Position numbers and translations under genes: made by a program. Shown here piece after piece: positions 1 through 6,572 of a stretch of 7,791 nucleotides of DNA. Within the stretch, counting starts at the first letter, position 1. Each line of letters begins with the position of its first letter. The DNA comes from an uncultured Rhodocyclaceae bacterium (lineage in GTDB: Bacteria; Pseudomonadota; Gammaproteobacteria; Burkholderiales; Rhodocyclaceae). The stretch is taken from the NCBI GenBank assembly GCA_903950295.1, contig CAJBAP010000501.1, forward strand, positions 1 through 7,791, given 5' to 3'. Under the pieces are notes generated by a model. It saw nothing but the letters and a program-made list of their open reading frames with translations. It did no database searches and had not been told where the DNA came from.

Positions 1-1
1 C

Positions 2-466
2 ATTGCCGTCCCGCCAGTGCCGACTTTTAATGACATCGAAGCGCTCGCCGTCGAATACGCCGCCATTTATCTCACCGGCAGCCATGGCGCCTCGCCCTGC
101 GAATCGGTCTGGCTCGACGAGGATCACATCACCTGCCAGCAACCGATGTTCGAGTTACGCGCCATCTACCAGGCTGCCGGTCTCACTGCCGCTGACTGGC
201 GCAAGCGCCCCGATGACCACCTCGTGCTGCAACTGCTCTACATCGCCCATGCGCTAAGCCGTGCCGCCAGTGCCGACTTTTCTCCGCAGGCCCTCGGGCA
301 GATGATGGATGAGCACCTGCTACGCTGGCTGCCCGCCTTTGCTGCGCGCGTCGCCACCCGTACCTCCCTGCCCTTCTACGCGGCACTGGCCCATCTCACC
401 CTGGCATGGTGTGAGACAGTACATGCACTGCTGGTGGCGTCTGCCAGCGCTACAAAAATCGCGTAA
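2..466 (+). CDS. TorD-family molybdoenzyme chaperone, 5' end outside the window
   Basis: Members of this cytoplasmic family (TorD/DmsD/NarJ type) bind the leader or apo-form of a molybdenum oxidoreductase during cofactor insertion. The frame is open to the window edge and about 154 codons are visible. Counting from the GTG at 17, an EY-x(4)-YL helix is followed by PCESVW (27-32), a DEDH stretch, DDHLVLQL (66-73), HLLRWLPAF (100-108) and an FYAALAHLTLAW helix, in the family order. TorD proteins are usually about 200 residues or more, and the missing part is the N-terminal helices. The true start is therefore probably upstream, and the GTG at 17 is unlikely to be it. The client enzyme is not in the window, so the specific partner cannot be named. 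The stop lies 33 bases before the adenosyltransferase ATG, so the two could be co-transcribed. Two copies of the 24-nt dispersed repeat lie within this frame (5-28 and 258-281), which is odd for a coding region. Confidence 0.8.
   Translation: MAVPPVPTFNDIEALAVEYAAIYLTGSHGASPCESVWLDEDHITCQQPMFELRAIYQAAGLTAADWRKRPDDHLVLQLLYIAHALSRAASADFSPQALGQMMDEHLLRWLPAFAARVATRTSLPFYAALAHLTLAWCETVHALLVASASATKIA
5..28 (+). repeat. 24-nt dispersed repeat, copy 1
   Basis: Arms GCCGTCCCG and CCGACTTTT enclose the core CCAGTG. The copy lies within the open torD frame near the window edge, so its upstream flank is barely visible. It matches copy 4 (258-281) at 23 of 24 positions and copies 2 and 3 at 21 of 24. Confidence 0.75.
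258..281 (+). repeat. 24-nt dispersed repeat, copy 4 (inside torD)
   Basis: It is identical to copy 1 except for G instead of C at position 6 of the motif (GCCGTGCCG arm), with the same core CCAGTG. It lies in a different reading frame of torD from copy 1 and encodes the linker SRAASADFS between two family helices. Its upstream flank also matches copy 2: 26 of 30 bases agree between 253-282 and 3788-3817. Confidence 0.75.
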
Positions 467-499
467 TCTTCACCACCCTGCCAATATCGACCATTGACC

Positions 500-1051
500 A
501 TGGGCTACCGTCTTTCGAAAATCTACACACGCACCGGTGATGCCGGCACCACCGGCCTCGGCGATGGCTCGCGCGTTGGCAAAGATGCCCCGCGCGTCGC
601 CGCACTGGGCGATGTCGATGAACTCAACGCCATCCTCGGCATCCTGCTGTGCGAAGAAATGCCAGAGGAGGTGCGCAACCTGCTCACCGGCGTGCAGCAC
701 GATCTGTTCGACCTCGGTGGCGAGCTCTCGGTACCGGGCGGCAACTTTCTCAAGGATACCCAACCGGGGCAACTGGAAGTGGCCATCGACCGTTTCAACG
801 CCGAACTGGAGCCGCTGAAGGAATTCATTCTGCCCGGCGGCACGCGCGCTTCCGCGCTCACGCATCAGGCCCGTACCGTCTGCCGACGTGCCGAGCGCGC
901 GGTAGTGGCGCTGGCGCACAACGAAGCCGTCTCGGCGCCGTCGCGTCAATACCTCAACCGCCTGTCGGATCTCTTGTTCGTGCTGGCACGCTGGCTGAAC
1001 AAGCACGCCGGCCGGGGCGACGTGCTGTGGCAAAAGGGTAAAAACGCTTAG
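500..1051 (+). CDS. Cob(I)yrinic acid a,c-diamide / cob(I)alamin adenosyltransferase, PduO type
   Basis: This enzyme transfers the adenosyl group of ATP to cob(I)alamin, giving coenzyme B12, and acts in the cytoplasm, usually as a trimer. The product is 183 residues, typical for the stand-alone PduO/MMAB family. The N-terminal ATP-binding segment YTRTGDAGTTGLGDG (residues 9-23) is intact, followed by RVAALGDVDELNA (32-44). The C-terminal helices carry HQARTVCRRAERA (122-134) and YLNRLSDLLFVLARW (151-165), which match the conserved Arg/Glu and Asn/Arg/Asp positions of the active site. ATG 500 was chosen because MGYRLSKIYTRTGD is the usual beginning. A TTG two codons upstream (494) is also in frame, and neither has a clear Shine-Dalgarno sequence. 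The stop lies only 4 bases from the stop of the convergent cNMP-domain gene. No other cobalamin gene is nearby, so the enzyme may serve salvage or a B12-dependent enzyme encoded elsewhere. Confidence 0.95.
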   Translation: MGYRLSKIYTRTGDAGTTGLGDGSRVGKDAPRVAALGDVDELNAILGILLCEEMPEEVRNLLTGVQHDLFDLGGELSVPGGNFLKDTQPGQLEVAIDRFNAELEPLKEFILPGGTRASALTHQARTVCRRAERAVVALAHNEAVSAPSRQYLNRLSDLLFVLARWLNKHAGRGDVLWQKGKNA

Positions 1052-1055
1052 TCGC

Positions 1056-1595
1056 TCAGCGCAGGCGCAAACGTTTGTTGTCCAGGCACTTCATGAGGTC
1101 GCCGCTCACCGAGCGCAGGCGCTGATTGAGCAGCATCAACAACTCCATCAGAATCTTGACGCCGATCTTGGGCTCTTCGGAAACGACACGGATCAGGCCT
1201 TCGCGATCAAGCACCGCGAACAGCGTGGATTCCAGCGTCACGCAACTGGCAAAGCGGGGCTCGCCATCGATCAGCGACATCTCGCCGAGCGTCTTGCCGG
1301 GCCCGGCAGTAGCCATGCGCTGCGGCAGGCCGCGCGGGTCGATCTTGAGGATTTCGACGCTACCGTCGATCACTAGCATCATGAAGTCGCCAGGCTCGCC
1401 CTCGTGAATGATTTCAGCACCGTTATCTGCCCGGTAGCAACGCATATAGCGCGCCAGGGTATCGATTTCCTCGCGCTCAAAATCTTCGAACAAATGAATA
1501 TGTTCGATGATTTCAAGGATACGGTCGACAAAACCCACCGCGTCGCCGAGGTACTCGAAAGCAGCAAAGTGATCAGGGCTTGGGGAACCGTTCAT
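1056..1595 (-). CDS. Single-domain cyclic-nucleotide-binding (CRP-type) protein
   Basis: The 179-residue protein consists essentially of one cNMP-binding beta-roll. An N-terminal helical part (about 1-45) leads into HEGEPGDFMMLVIDGSVEI (about 64-82) and a phosphate-binding cassette GEMSLIDGEPRFAS (104-117). The cassette has Glu105 and Arg114 spaced as in protein kinase A regulatory subunits (Glu plus 9 to Arg). A C-terminal helix with LMELLMLLNQRLRSVSGDLM follows. No helix-turn-helix, kinase, GGDEF or membrane segment is visible, so it is not a CRP-like transcription factor. Such stand-alone domains are generally thought to act as cAMP/cGMP sensors on a partner protein, but the partner here is unknown. 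Transcription follows aroG with a 50-base gap, so the two may share a transcript. Between them, reading the minus strand, a CATAAT hexamer could be a -10 box but no convincing -35 was found. The cassette resembles that of the cNMP-GGDEF protein at 2842-3792 down to an exact 20-base DNA match. Confidence 0.85.
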   Translation of the reverse strand: MNGSPSPDHFAAFEYLGDAVGFVDRILEIIEHIHLFEDFEREEIDTLARYMRCYRADNGAEIIHEGEPGDFMMLVIDGSVEILKIDPRGLPQRMATAGPGKTLGEMSLIDGEPRFASCVTLESTLFAVLDREGLIRVVSEEPKIGVKILMELLMLLNQRLRSVSGDLMKCLDNKRLRLR

Positions 1596-1645
1596 GTCTG
1601 GGTAAAGGGACAGGTAACCGCGCCATTATGCCAGCACTCGTTGAA

Positions 1646-2713
1646 TTAGCGTTCGGCCAGTGCCATGCGGCGTTTTTTCACGGCATCGGCCAGTTGGTCA
1701 AGCACCAGCACGGTGTCATCCCAGCCGAGACAGGCATCGGTGATCGACACACCGTGAGCCAACGGCTGGACCGGCTGCAAATCCTGGCGCCCCTCGTTCA
1801 GGTGCGATTCGACCATCACGCCGAAGATACGATCTTCACCGGCAGCGAGTTGCGCGGCCACATCAGACGAAACTTCCTTCTGTCGCCGGTAATCCTTGCG
1901 GCTGTTGCCGTGCGAGAAGTCGACCATCACGCGCGCCGCCAGGCCGGATTTGCCCAATTCTGTGCAAGCGGCGTCGATGCTGGCATGGTCGAAGTTGGTC
2001 TGCTTGCCGCCGCGCAGGATGACGTGGCAGTCCTCGTTGCCGTTGGTCGACACGATGGCGGAGTGGCCGGCCTTCGTCACCGAGAGAAAATGGTGCGGCG
2101 CCTGCGCGGCACGAATCGCATCGACAGCGATCTTGATGTTGCCGTCGGTGCCGTTCTTGAAACCGACCGGGCAAGACAGGCCGGAAGCCAGTTCGCGATG
2201 CACCTGGCTCTCGGTCGTCCGCGCGCCGATGGCGCCCCAACTGATCAGGTCGGCGGTGTATTGCGGCGTGATCGTGTCGAGGAACTCGGTGGCACAGGGC
2301 AGGCCCATCTCGGCCAGTTCCCAGAGCAGGCGCCGCGCGAGGCGCAGGCCTTCATTGATCTTGTAGCTGCCGTCGAGGCGCGGGTCGTTGATCAGGCCTT
2401 TCCAGCCCACGGTGGTGCGCGGCTTTTCGAAATAGACGCGCATCAGGATCAGCAGGTCGTCCGCCAGCCGGTTGCGTTCAGCATTGAGGCGCTGTGCATA
2501 CTCCAGCGCCGAATCGAAATCGTGGATCGAACAGGGTCCGACCACGACCAGCAGACGGTCGTCGGCACCATGCAGGATGCGATGGATGGCTGCACGCGCA
2601 TCGTAGGTCGTGGTGGCCGCAGAATCAGTTGCCGGAAATTCGCGCAGGACGTGACCCGGCGGTGAAAGCTCCTTGATCTCGCGGATGCGAACGTCGTCAA
2701 CAATGTGTTTCAT
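1646..2713 (-). CDS. aroG: 3-deoxy-7-phosphoheptulonate synthase, class I (AroG type)
   Basis: The enzyme condenses phosphoenolpyruvate and erythrose 4-phosphate to DAHP, the first step of the shikimate pathway. The product is 355 residues and keeps the same register as E. coli AroG (350). GPCSIHD carries Cys61, KPRTT carries Lys97, DFSHGN carries His268, VESH carries Glu302, and Asp326 is in ITDAC; these are the metal and substrate residues of the family. Residues linked to phenylalanine feedback in E. coli AroG (Asp6, Asp7, Pro150, Gln151, Ser180, Ser211) are also present, so a Phe-sensitive isoform is inferred. The KxGHSAI loop has Ala215 where E. coli AroG, as I recall it, has Trp, and the MVDFSHGNSRKDYRRQ stretch looks more AroF-like. 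ATG 2713 gives the usual beginning MKHIVDDVRIREIKEL. Upstream in-frame ATGs at 2731 and 2749 would add 6 or 12 residues without homology support. No other aromatic biosynthesis gene is adjacent. Confidence 0.96.
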   Translation of the reverse strand: MKHIVDDVRIREIKELSPPGHVLREFPATDSAATTTYDARAAIHRILHGADDRLLVVVGPCSIHDFDSALEYAQRLNAERNRLADDLLILMRVYFEKPRTTVGWKGLINDPRLDGSYKINEGLRLARRLLWELAEMGLPCATEFLDTITPQYTADLISWGAIGARTTESQVHRELASGLSCPVGFKNGTDGNIKIAVDAIRAAQAPHHFLSVTKAGHSAIVSTNGNEDCHVILRGGKQTNFDHASIDAACTELGKSGLAARVMVDFSHGNSRKDYRRQKEVSSDVAAQLAAGEDRIFGVMVESHLNEGRQDLQPVQPLAHGVSITDACLGWDDTVLVLDQLADAVKKRRMALAER

Positions 2714-2787
2714 GGGGGTGGCCGGCGGCATAAGTGCTAAAGGCCGCAATTTTACCGTAGTGCAGCAATTCCCATGCCCATTAAAGC

Positions 2788-2816
2788 TTGCCCGCGCCGG
2801 AGTGCGGCTATATCCT
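2788..2816 (+). promoter_or_regulatory. Possible sigma-70 promoter for the cNMP-GGDEF gene
   Basis: TTGCCC (2788-2793) and TATCCT (2811-2816) are separated by 17 bases and each matches its consensus hexamer at 4 of 6 positions. Transcription would begin about 18 bases before ATG 2842. The pair lies in the 128-base divergent gap between aroG and the GGDEF gene. For aroG, a TAAAAT hexamer on the minus strand (2749-2754) is a plausible -10, but I see no matching -35. This is pattern matching only. Confidence 0.3.
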
Positions 2817-2830
2817 TCGTGGGTCTTGTC

Positions 2831-2834
2831 AGGA
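2831..2834 (+). promoter_or_regulatory. Ribosome binding site fixing the cNMP-GGDEF start
   Basis: AGGA lies 7 bases before ATG 2842. This favours ATG 2842 over the TTG at 2788, which would add 18 residues that do not look like part of the domain. It is one of the few recognisable Shine-Dalgarno sequences in the window. Confidence 0.6.
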
Positions 2835-2841
2835 TTCCCCC

Positions 2842-3792
2842 ATGATCAAACCAGAAGTTCGCATCCAGTTGGCCGAAAGCCGCCTGTTTCGGCAAGTTGA
2901 CGTCAAGCTGCTCGAGTCGCTACTCGGCAACTGCGCGCGTTATCAACTGATGCCCGGTGATACGCTGATCGAGTCGGGTGCCCGCAACAGCACGCTGTAC
3001 CTCGTGCTTTCCGGTCAGTTGCGAGTTTATGCAGGGGGCCGCGACATGCCGGCCAACGCCATTCTGGAAGCCGGCGAGTGCGCCGGAGAAATGTCGCTGA
3101 TCGATGGCGAACGTAGTTCCGCATTGGTACTGGCCGCAGCGCCCAGCGAATTGTTCGGCATCCCCCACGAACGCATGTGGGAAATGATCGAAGTGGCGCC
3201 GCTGATCGCCCGCAATCTGCTCGCCATCATGACCGGACGGGTGCGCAACAACAACCTCACCCTGGTGACGACGCAAAGTCTCTCCCTTGAATTCGAGCCG
3301 GCCAGCAGCGTTGATCCGCTCACCGGCCTGCACAACCGGCGCTGGATCGACAATACCTTCATGCGCCAGATCCGTCGCTGCCGGCAGGATGAGGCACCGC
3401 AGTGTCTGGTGATGGTCGATATCGACCACTTGGCCCGTATCAACGAGCGCAACGGCTATCTTACGGGCGACAGCGCGGTGCGGCGCATCGCCCGCGCCGT
3501 CGCCGAATCGCTGCGCCCACAAGATCTGATCGGTCGCTTTGGCGGGGACGAATTTGCCATCCTGCTGCCCCATACCCCCTTCGCCGAGGCGCAGTTGATT
3601 GCCGGTCGCCTGTGTGCAGCAGTGACCTCTGCTGACATCTGCATACCACCAAGCCGGGAAGCGCTCACCATCTCCTGCGGCGTAGTGCCCATCAAGGCCG
3701 AGGACGATCTGCCCAGCGCCTTCGTCCGTGCCGAAGAAGCCCTGAAGCTGGCGAAAGTCAACGGCCGTAATCGCACCGAAAAACTGGGCTAA
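2842..3792 (+). CDS. cNMP-binding domain fused to a GGDEF domain (putative diguanylate cyclase)
   Basis: The 316-residue cytoplasmic protein has an N-terminal CRP-type beta-roll (about 10-125), a short linker, and a GGDEF domain (about 157-316) that begins with the typical DPLTGLHNRRW. GGDEF enzymes make cyclic di-GMP from two GTP. The signature FGGDEF (233-238) is intact. RPQD (225-228) lies five residues before it, as expected for the product-inhibition I-site. The metal and guanine-contact positions Asp193, Asn201 and Asp210 are present. The usual DxDxFKxIND..GH segment is altered, however: it reads DIDHLARINERNGY, so the phosphate-contacting Lys is Ala198 and GH is GY. Activity is therefore likely but uncertain. 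In the cNMP cassette, GEMSLIDGERSSA (82-94), the Arg sits one residue earlier than in the 1056-1595 protein, with Ser at the usual position, so ligand binding may differ. No membrane segment is present. A repeat copy begins directly after its stop codon. Confidence 0.9.
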   Translation: MIKPEVRIQLAESRLFRQVDVKLLESLLGNCARYQLMPGDTLIESGARNSTLYLVLSGQLRVYAGGRDMPANAILEAGECAGEMSLIDGERSSALVLAAAPSELFGIPHERMWEMIEVAPLIARNLLAIMTGRVRNNNLTLVTTQSLSLEFEPASSVDPLTGLHNRRWIDNTFMRQIRRCRQDEAPQCLVMVDIDHLARINERNGYLTGDSAVRRIARAVAESLRPQDLIGRFGGDEFAILLPHTPFAEAQLIAGRLCAAVTSADICIPPSREALTISCGVVPIKAEDDLPSAFVRAEEALKLAKVNGRNRTEKLG

Positions 3793-3816
3793 GCCGTCCC
3801 GTCAGCACCGACTTTT
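3793..3816 (+). repeat. 24-nt dispersed repeat, copy 2
   Basis: It starts on the base after the TAA of the cNMP-GGDEF gene, in the 79-base gap between that gene and the convergent ATPase gene. The core is TCAGCA and both 9-base arms are unchanged. I see no stable hairpin around it and nothing else in the rest of the gap. Confidence 0.75.
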
Positions 3817-3871
3817 CGATCAAGTCGCGTCCGATATCACCAAGGATCCCACATCCTCGCCCGCCATCACA

Positions 3872-5026
3872 TCACGGCAACTCTGCACGGTCGGGATGCA
3901 GGCCCGCGAGAAACTCCGCGCAGGGAAGACAAGGAATACCATCTATCGCCAGACGTTCCCTGCCCATGTAGAGCAGGCAGGCTTTCGCCTCAGGGTAGTC
4001 TTCACGAAATGCGCGCAAGGCTCGTAAATCCTTGCTGCTGACTTTGGCGGCATGTTTGACTTCGATAGCCCAGAAGACGTCTGCGCCATAGACGATGAAG
4101 TCCACTTCGGCACCCGATTTGGTACGCCAGTAATACAGTCTCTCCCCGGTCGCACGATAGTCGATCCAAGCGCGCAGATGTTGTGCGACCAAGCCTTCCA
4201 GCGCCATGCCAGCTATTTCTTCGGGGCGATCGAGCGGGCCGGCGGGGCGCAGGGAGCGATACACGCCGGCATCGAAATAGTAAAACTTCTCATGCGCCAC
4301 CAGGATGCGCTTGGCCCGCTTGCTGAATACCGGCAGGCGAAACGAAAGCAGCAGGTCTTCGAGAATGCCGAGATAGCCTTCGACTGTCTTGCGCCCAACT
4401 TGACAATCGCGCGCTACTTCTGCCAGGTTGAGCAAGGCACCTTGCGAGAAACTGATCGATTCGAGAAAGCGCGCAAAGGCACCAATGTCCCGCACCAGCG
4501 CCTCGGCCTGAACTTCCTCACGCAGGTAGAGCGAGGCATAGGCGCGCAGCGTCGCTGCGGGGTCGGGCGCATTCCACACCAGCGGCACCAGACCGATGGT
4601 CAGCGCCCGCTGCAGATCGAAGGCCGCACCGAGTTCCGCCGCCATAAACGGATGCATGCGCGCCTCCACCAACCGTCCAGCCAGCAGGTTCGCCGCACCG
4701 CGCCGCAGCTTGCGCGCGCTGGAACCGGTGAGGACGAAGCGCAACCGCTTGTCGCTTTCCACTAATTCATGCACCACGTCGAGCAAGGCCGGCACCTTCT
4801 GGATCTCGTCGATCACTACATCGCCAGTCTGAGGATGCCCGGCAATCAACTCGCGCAACCGTTCCGGCCGTGCCAGATACAGGCGCTGCGCCTCCGGATC
4901 AAGCAGGTCAAGCCAAGTCGCCCCATTTCGCGCCGAGCGCAACCAGGTTGATTTACCTGTTCCGCGTGGCCCAAAGAGGAAAAAGCTGGCGGCCGGACCG
5001 CGTAAGAATCTTGCTAATGAATCCAT
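3872..5026 (-). CDS. AAA_14 / DUF4143 ATPase with PD-(D/E)XK-like C-terminus
   Basis: The 384-residue product has the layout of the widespread bacterial and archaeal AAA_14-DUF4143 ATPases. Walker A is GPRGTGKST (19-27), Walker B VVIDEIQ (70-76), and a sensor-like FVLTGSSARKL is at 97-107. A winged-helix-like region covers about 195-235 (LAEVARDCQVGRKTVEGYLGILED). The C-terminal part contains SGAEVDFIV (304-312) and AIEVKHA (320-326), whose Asp309, Glu322 and Lys324 have the spacing of a PD-(D/E)XK nuclease core. The physiological role of these proteins is not settled. They behave as accessory genes, and I infer this here too because it follows the conserved tldD block and lacks a functional link to it. 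ATG 5026 was chosen because MDSLARFLRGP runs directly into the ATPase. A GTG at 5110 is in frame but would overlap tldD and adds residues with no visible domain. A 70-base AT-richer gap and a palindrome lie upstream, so it may have its own promoter. Confidence 0.85.
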   Translation of the reverse strand: MDSLARFLRGPAASFFLFGPRGTGKSTWLRSARNGATWLDLLDPEAQRLYLARPERLRELIAGHPQTGDVVIDEIQKVPALLDVVHELVESDKRLRFVLTGSSARKLRRGAANLLAGRLVEARMHPFMAAELGAAFDLQRALTIGLVPLVWNAPDPAATLRAYASLYLREEVQAEALVRDIGAFARFLESISFSQGALLNLAEVARDCQVGRKTVEGYLGILEDLLLSFRLPVFSKRAKRILVAHEKFYYFDAGVYRSLRPAGPLDRPEEIAGMALEGLVAQHLRAWIDYRATGERLYYWRTKSGAEVDFIVYGADVFWAIEVKHAAKVSSKDLRALRAFREDYPEAKACLLYMGRERLAIDGIPCLPCAEFLAGLHPDRAELP

Positions 5027-5044
5027 ATACACTTCGTTTTTGGA

Positions 5045-5080
5045 GTTATCGTTGCCATTATTGCAGATAATTCCAGGGAC
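5045..5080 (-). promoter_or_regulatory. Possible promoter region of the DUF4143 ATPase gene
   Basis: Read on the minus strand, the gap between tldD and the ATPase contains TGCAATAAT, an extended -10-like element, about 25-35 bases before ATG 5026. The best -35 at 17 bases is GTGATG, only 3 of 6 matches. The stretch is visibly more AT-rich than its surroundings. Support is weak. Confidence 0.25.
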
Positions 5081-5082
5081 AT

Positions 5083-5095
5083 CACTGGACCAGTG
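5083..5095. repeat. Perfect 13-bp palindrome between tldD and the ATPase gene
   Basis: CACTGG-A-CCAGTG is a perfect 6-bp inverted repeat around one base, one base past the tldD stop codon. It lies upstream of the -10-like element of the ATPase gene. It could be an operator half-site pair or a small hairpin, but no T-tract follows on either strand, so a Rho-independent terminator is unlikely. A palindrome of this size can arise by chance. Confidence 0.45.
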
Positions 5096-5096
5096 C

Positions 5097-6545
5097 TCAC
5101 CCGGTACCACCGACGGTCAGACCGTCGATACGCAGGGTCGGCTGACCCACCCCGACCGGCACGCTCTGACCATCCTTGCCACAGGTGCCGACACCAGGAT
5201 CAAGCGCCAGGTCGTTGCCGATCATCGACACGCGCTTCAGCACGTCGGGGCCGTTGCCGATCAGCGTTGCGCCCTTCACCGGTTGGGTGATTTTGCCGTT
5301 CTCGATCAGATAGGCCTCGGCCGCCGAGAAGACAAACTTGCCGCTGGTGATATCGACTTGTCCGCCGCCAAAGTTGGCGGCATACAAACCCTTCTTTACC
5401 GAGGCGATGATTTCCTGCGGGTCGCGGGTACCCGCCGCCATGGTGGTATTGGTCATGCGCGGCAGGGGCGGATGGGAATAGGATTCACGACGGCCATTGC
5501 CGGTCGATTTCACACCCATCAGACGGGCGTTGAGCGTGTCCTGCAGGTAGCCGACGAGAATGCCGTCCTCGATCAACACGGTGCGCTGCGTCGGGTTGCC
5601 CTCGTCATCGACCGTCAGCGAACCGCGCCGATTCTGAATCGTGCCATCATCGACAACCGTGACGCCCTTGGCCGCGACCCGCTTGCCCATCTGGCCGGAA
5701 AAGGCCGAGCTGCCCTTGCGGTTGAAGTCACCCTCGAGACCATGGCCGATCGCCTCGTGCAACAAAATGCCCGGCCAACCGCTCCCCAGCACCACCGTCA
5801 TCTCGCCGGCCGGCGCCGGGCGCGCGGCCAGATTGACCGAAGCCTGATGCACGGCTTTTGCCGCGTAGTCGGCCAATATTTCGTCGTTGAAATAACCGTA
5901 GTCGAAGCGCCCGCCGCCACCGGCCGAGCCCTGTTCGCGCCGGCCATTTTCTTCGAGGATGACGGTGATCGAGACGCGCGCCAGCGGCCGCACGTCGGCG
6001 GCCAGATGGCCGTCGGAACGCGCCACCAGAATGGTTTCCCAACTGCCGGCAATGTGGGCCATCACCTGGGTCACCCGCGGATCGGCTTTGCGCGCCAGTT
6101 GTTCCAGGCGCTCGAGCAACTTCACCTTGGCAGCATCGGGCAGCGAGCCGATCGGGTCGGTTGCCACATACAGCGCGAGGCTGCCACGCCCGGCCAGCAG
6201 TGGTGCCTTGCCGCTGCCTCCTTGATGGGCAATCGCCCGCGTCGCCCGCGCCGCGCCCAACAGTGCCGGCATGCTGATCTCGTCCGAGTAGGCGAAGGCG
6301 GTCTTTTCGCCACTCACCGCACGCACGCCGACGCCCTGTTCGATATTGAAGCTGCCGGACTTGACGATGCCCTCCTCGAGGCTCCAGGCTTCCGAGCGGG
6401 CAAACTGGAAGTAGAGATCGGCACTGTCGAGCCGGTGGCCGAAGAGTTCGCCGAAGACGCCGGTGAGTTGCCCGGTTGTCAGGTCGTAGGGCGTCAGCAG
6501 CTGTTGTTCAGCTGTACGCAACAGACTGTTTTGGTCAATGGTCAT
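5097..6545 (-). CDS. tldD: Metalloprotease TldD
   Basis: TldD forms a heterodimeric zinc protease with TldE/PmbA. The complex cleaves small unfolded peptides and is known for microcin B17 maturation and CcdA degradation. The product is 482 residues, the usual length (E. coli 481). The metal-binding motif [12 protein letters not shown] (263-274) and the C-terminal TCGKDGQ (Cys455 at 454-460), which supplies the additional metal ligand, are intact, as are the [13 protein letters not shown] and [11 protein letters not shown] stretches typical of the family. It lies 56 bases after the nit stop and is co-oriented with yhdP and nit, an order common in Proteobacteria. The partner gene pmbA is not in this window. 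ATG 6545 has only a weak GGA upstream, but [17 protein letters not shown] starts where the family normally does. The gap before it contains a dispersed repeat that forms a GGCGCC hairpin. Confidence 0.96.
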   Translation of the reverse strand: MTIDQNSLLRTAEQQLLTPYDLTTGQLTGVFGELFGHRLDSADLYFQFARSEAWSLEEGIVKSGSFNIEQGVGVRAVSGEKTAFAYSDEISMPALLGAARATRAIAHQGGSGKAPLLAGRGSLALYVATDPIGSLPDAAKVKLLERLEQLARKADPRVTQVMAHIAGSWETILVARSDGHLAADVRPLARVSITVILEENGRREQGSAGGGGRFDYGYFNDEILADYAAKAVHQASVNLAARPAPAGEMTVVLGSGWPGILLHEAIGHGLEGDFNRKGSSAFSGQMGKRVAAKGVTVVDDGTIQNRRGSLTVDDEGNPTQRTVLIEDGILVGYLQDTLNARLMGVKSTGNGRRESYSHPPLPRMTNTTMAAGTRDPQEIIASVKKGLYAANFGGGQVDITSGKFVFSAAEAYLIENGKITQPVKGATLIGNGPDVLKRVSMIGNDLALDPGVGTCGKDGQSVPVGVGQPTLRIDGLTVGGTG

Positions 6546-6572
6546 GATTGGATCCGAAATGTTGCCGGAGGC

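Noticed and set aside
5..28. The repeat as a Neisseria-type DNA uptake sequence
   Set aside because: Only GCCGTC is shared with the GCCGTCTGAA core; the following bases differ and copy 4 lacks even that, so it is not a known uptake sequence.
17..466. torD as a complete gene starting at GTG 17
   Set aside because: The family's N-terminal helices would be missing, the GTG lies inside a repeat copy, and the frame is open to the window edge.
470..1033. Minus-strand open frame of 187 codons opposite the adenosyltransferase
   Set aside because: It is a shadow of a strongly conserved gene, with no domain of its own.
1580..2665. Long plus-strand open frame (361 codons) opposite aroG
   Set aside because: It is antisense to a clearly conserved enzyme, shows no domain pattern, and is the kind of open frame GC-rich codon bias produces opposite real genes.
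3793..3871. A Rho-independent terminator between the convergent cNMP-GGDEF and ATPase genes
   Set aside because: The repeat copy has a four-T run, but I found no stable stem before it.
5027..5110. Upstream GTG start extending the ATPase by 28 residues
   Set aside because: The extension overlaps tldD, crosses the palindrome and AT-rich gap, and has no domain character; the family starts close to the Walker A region.
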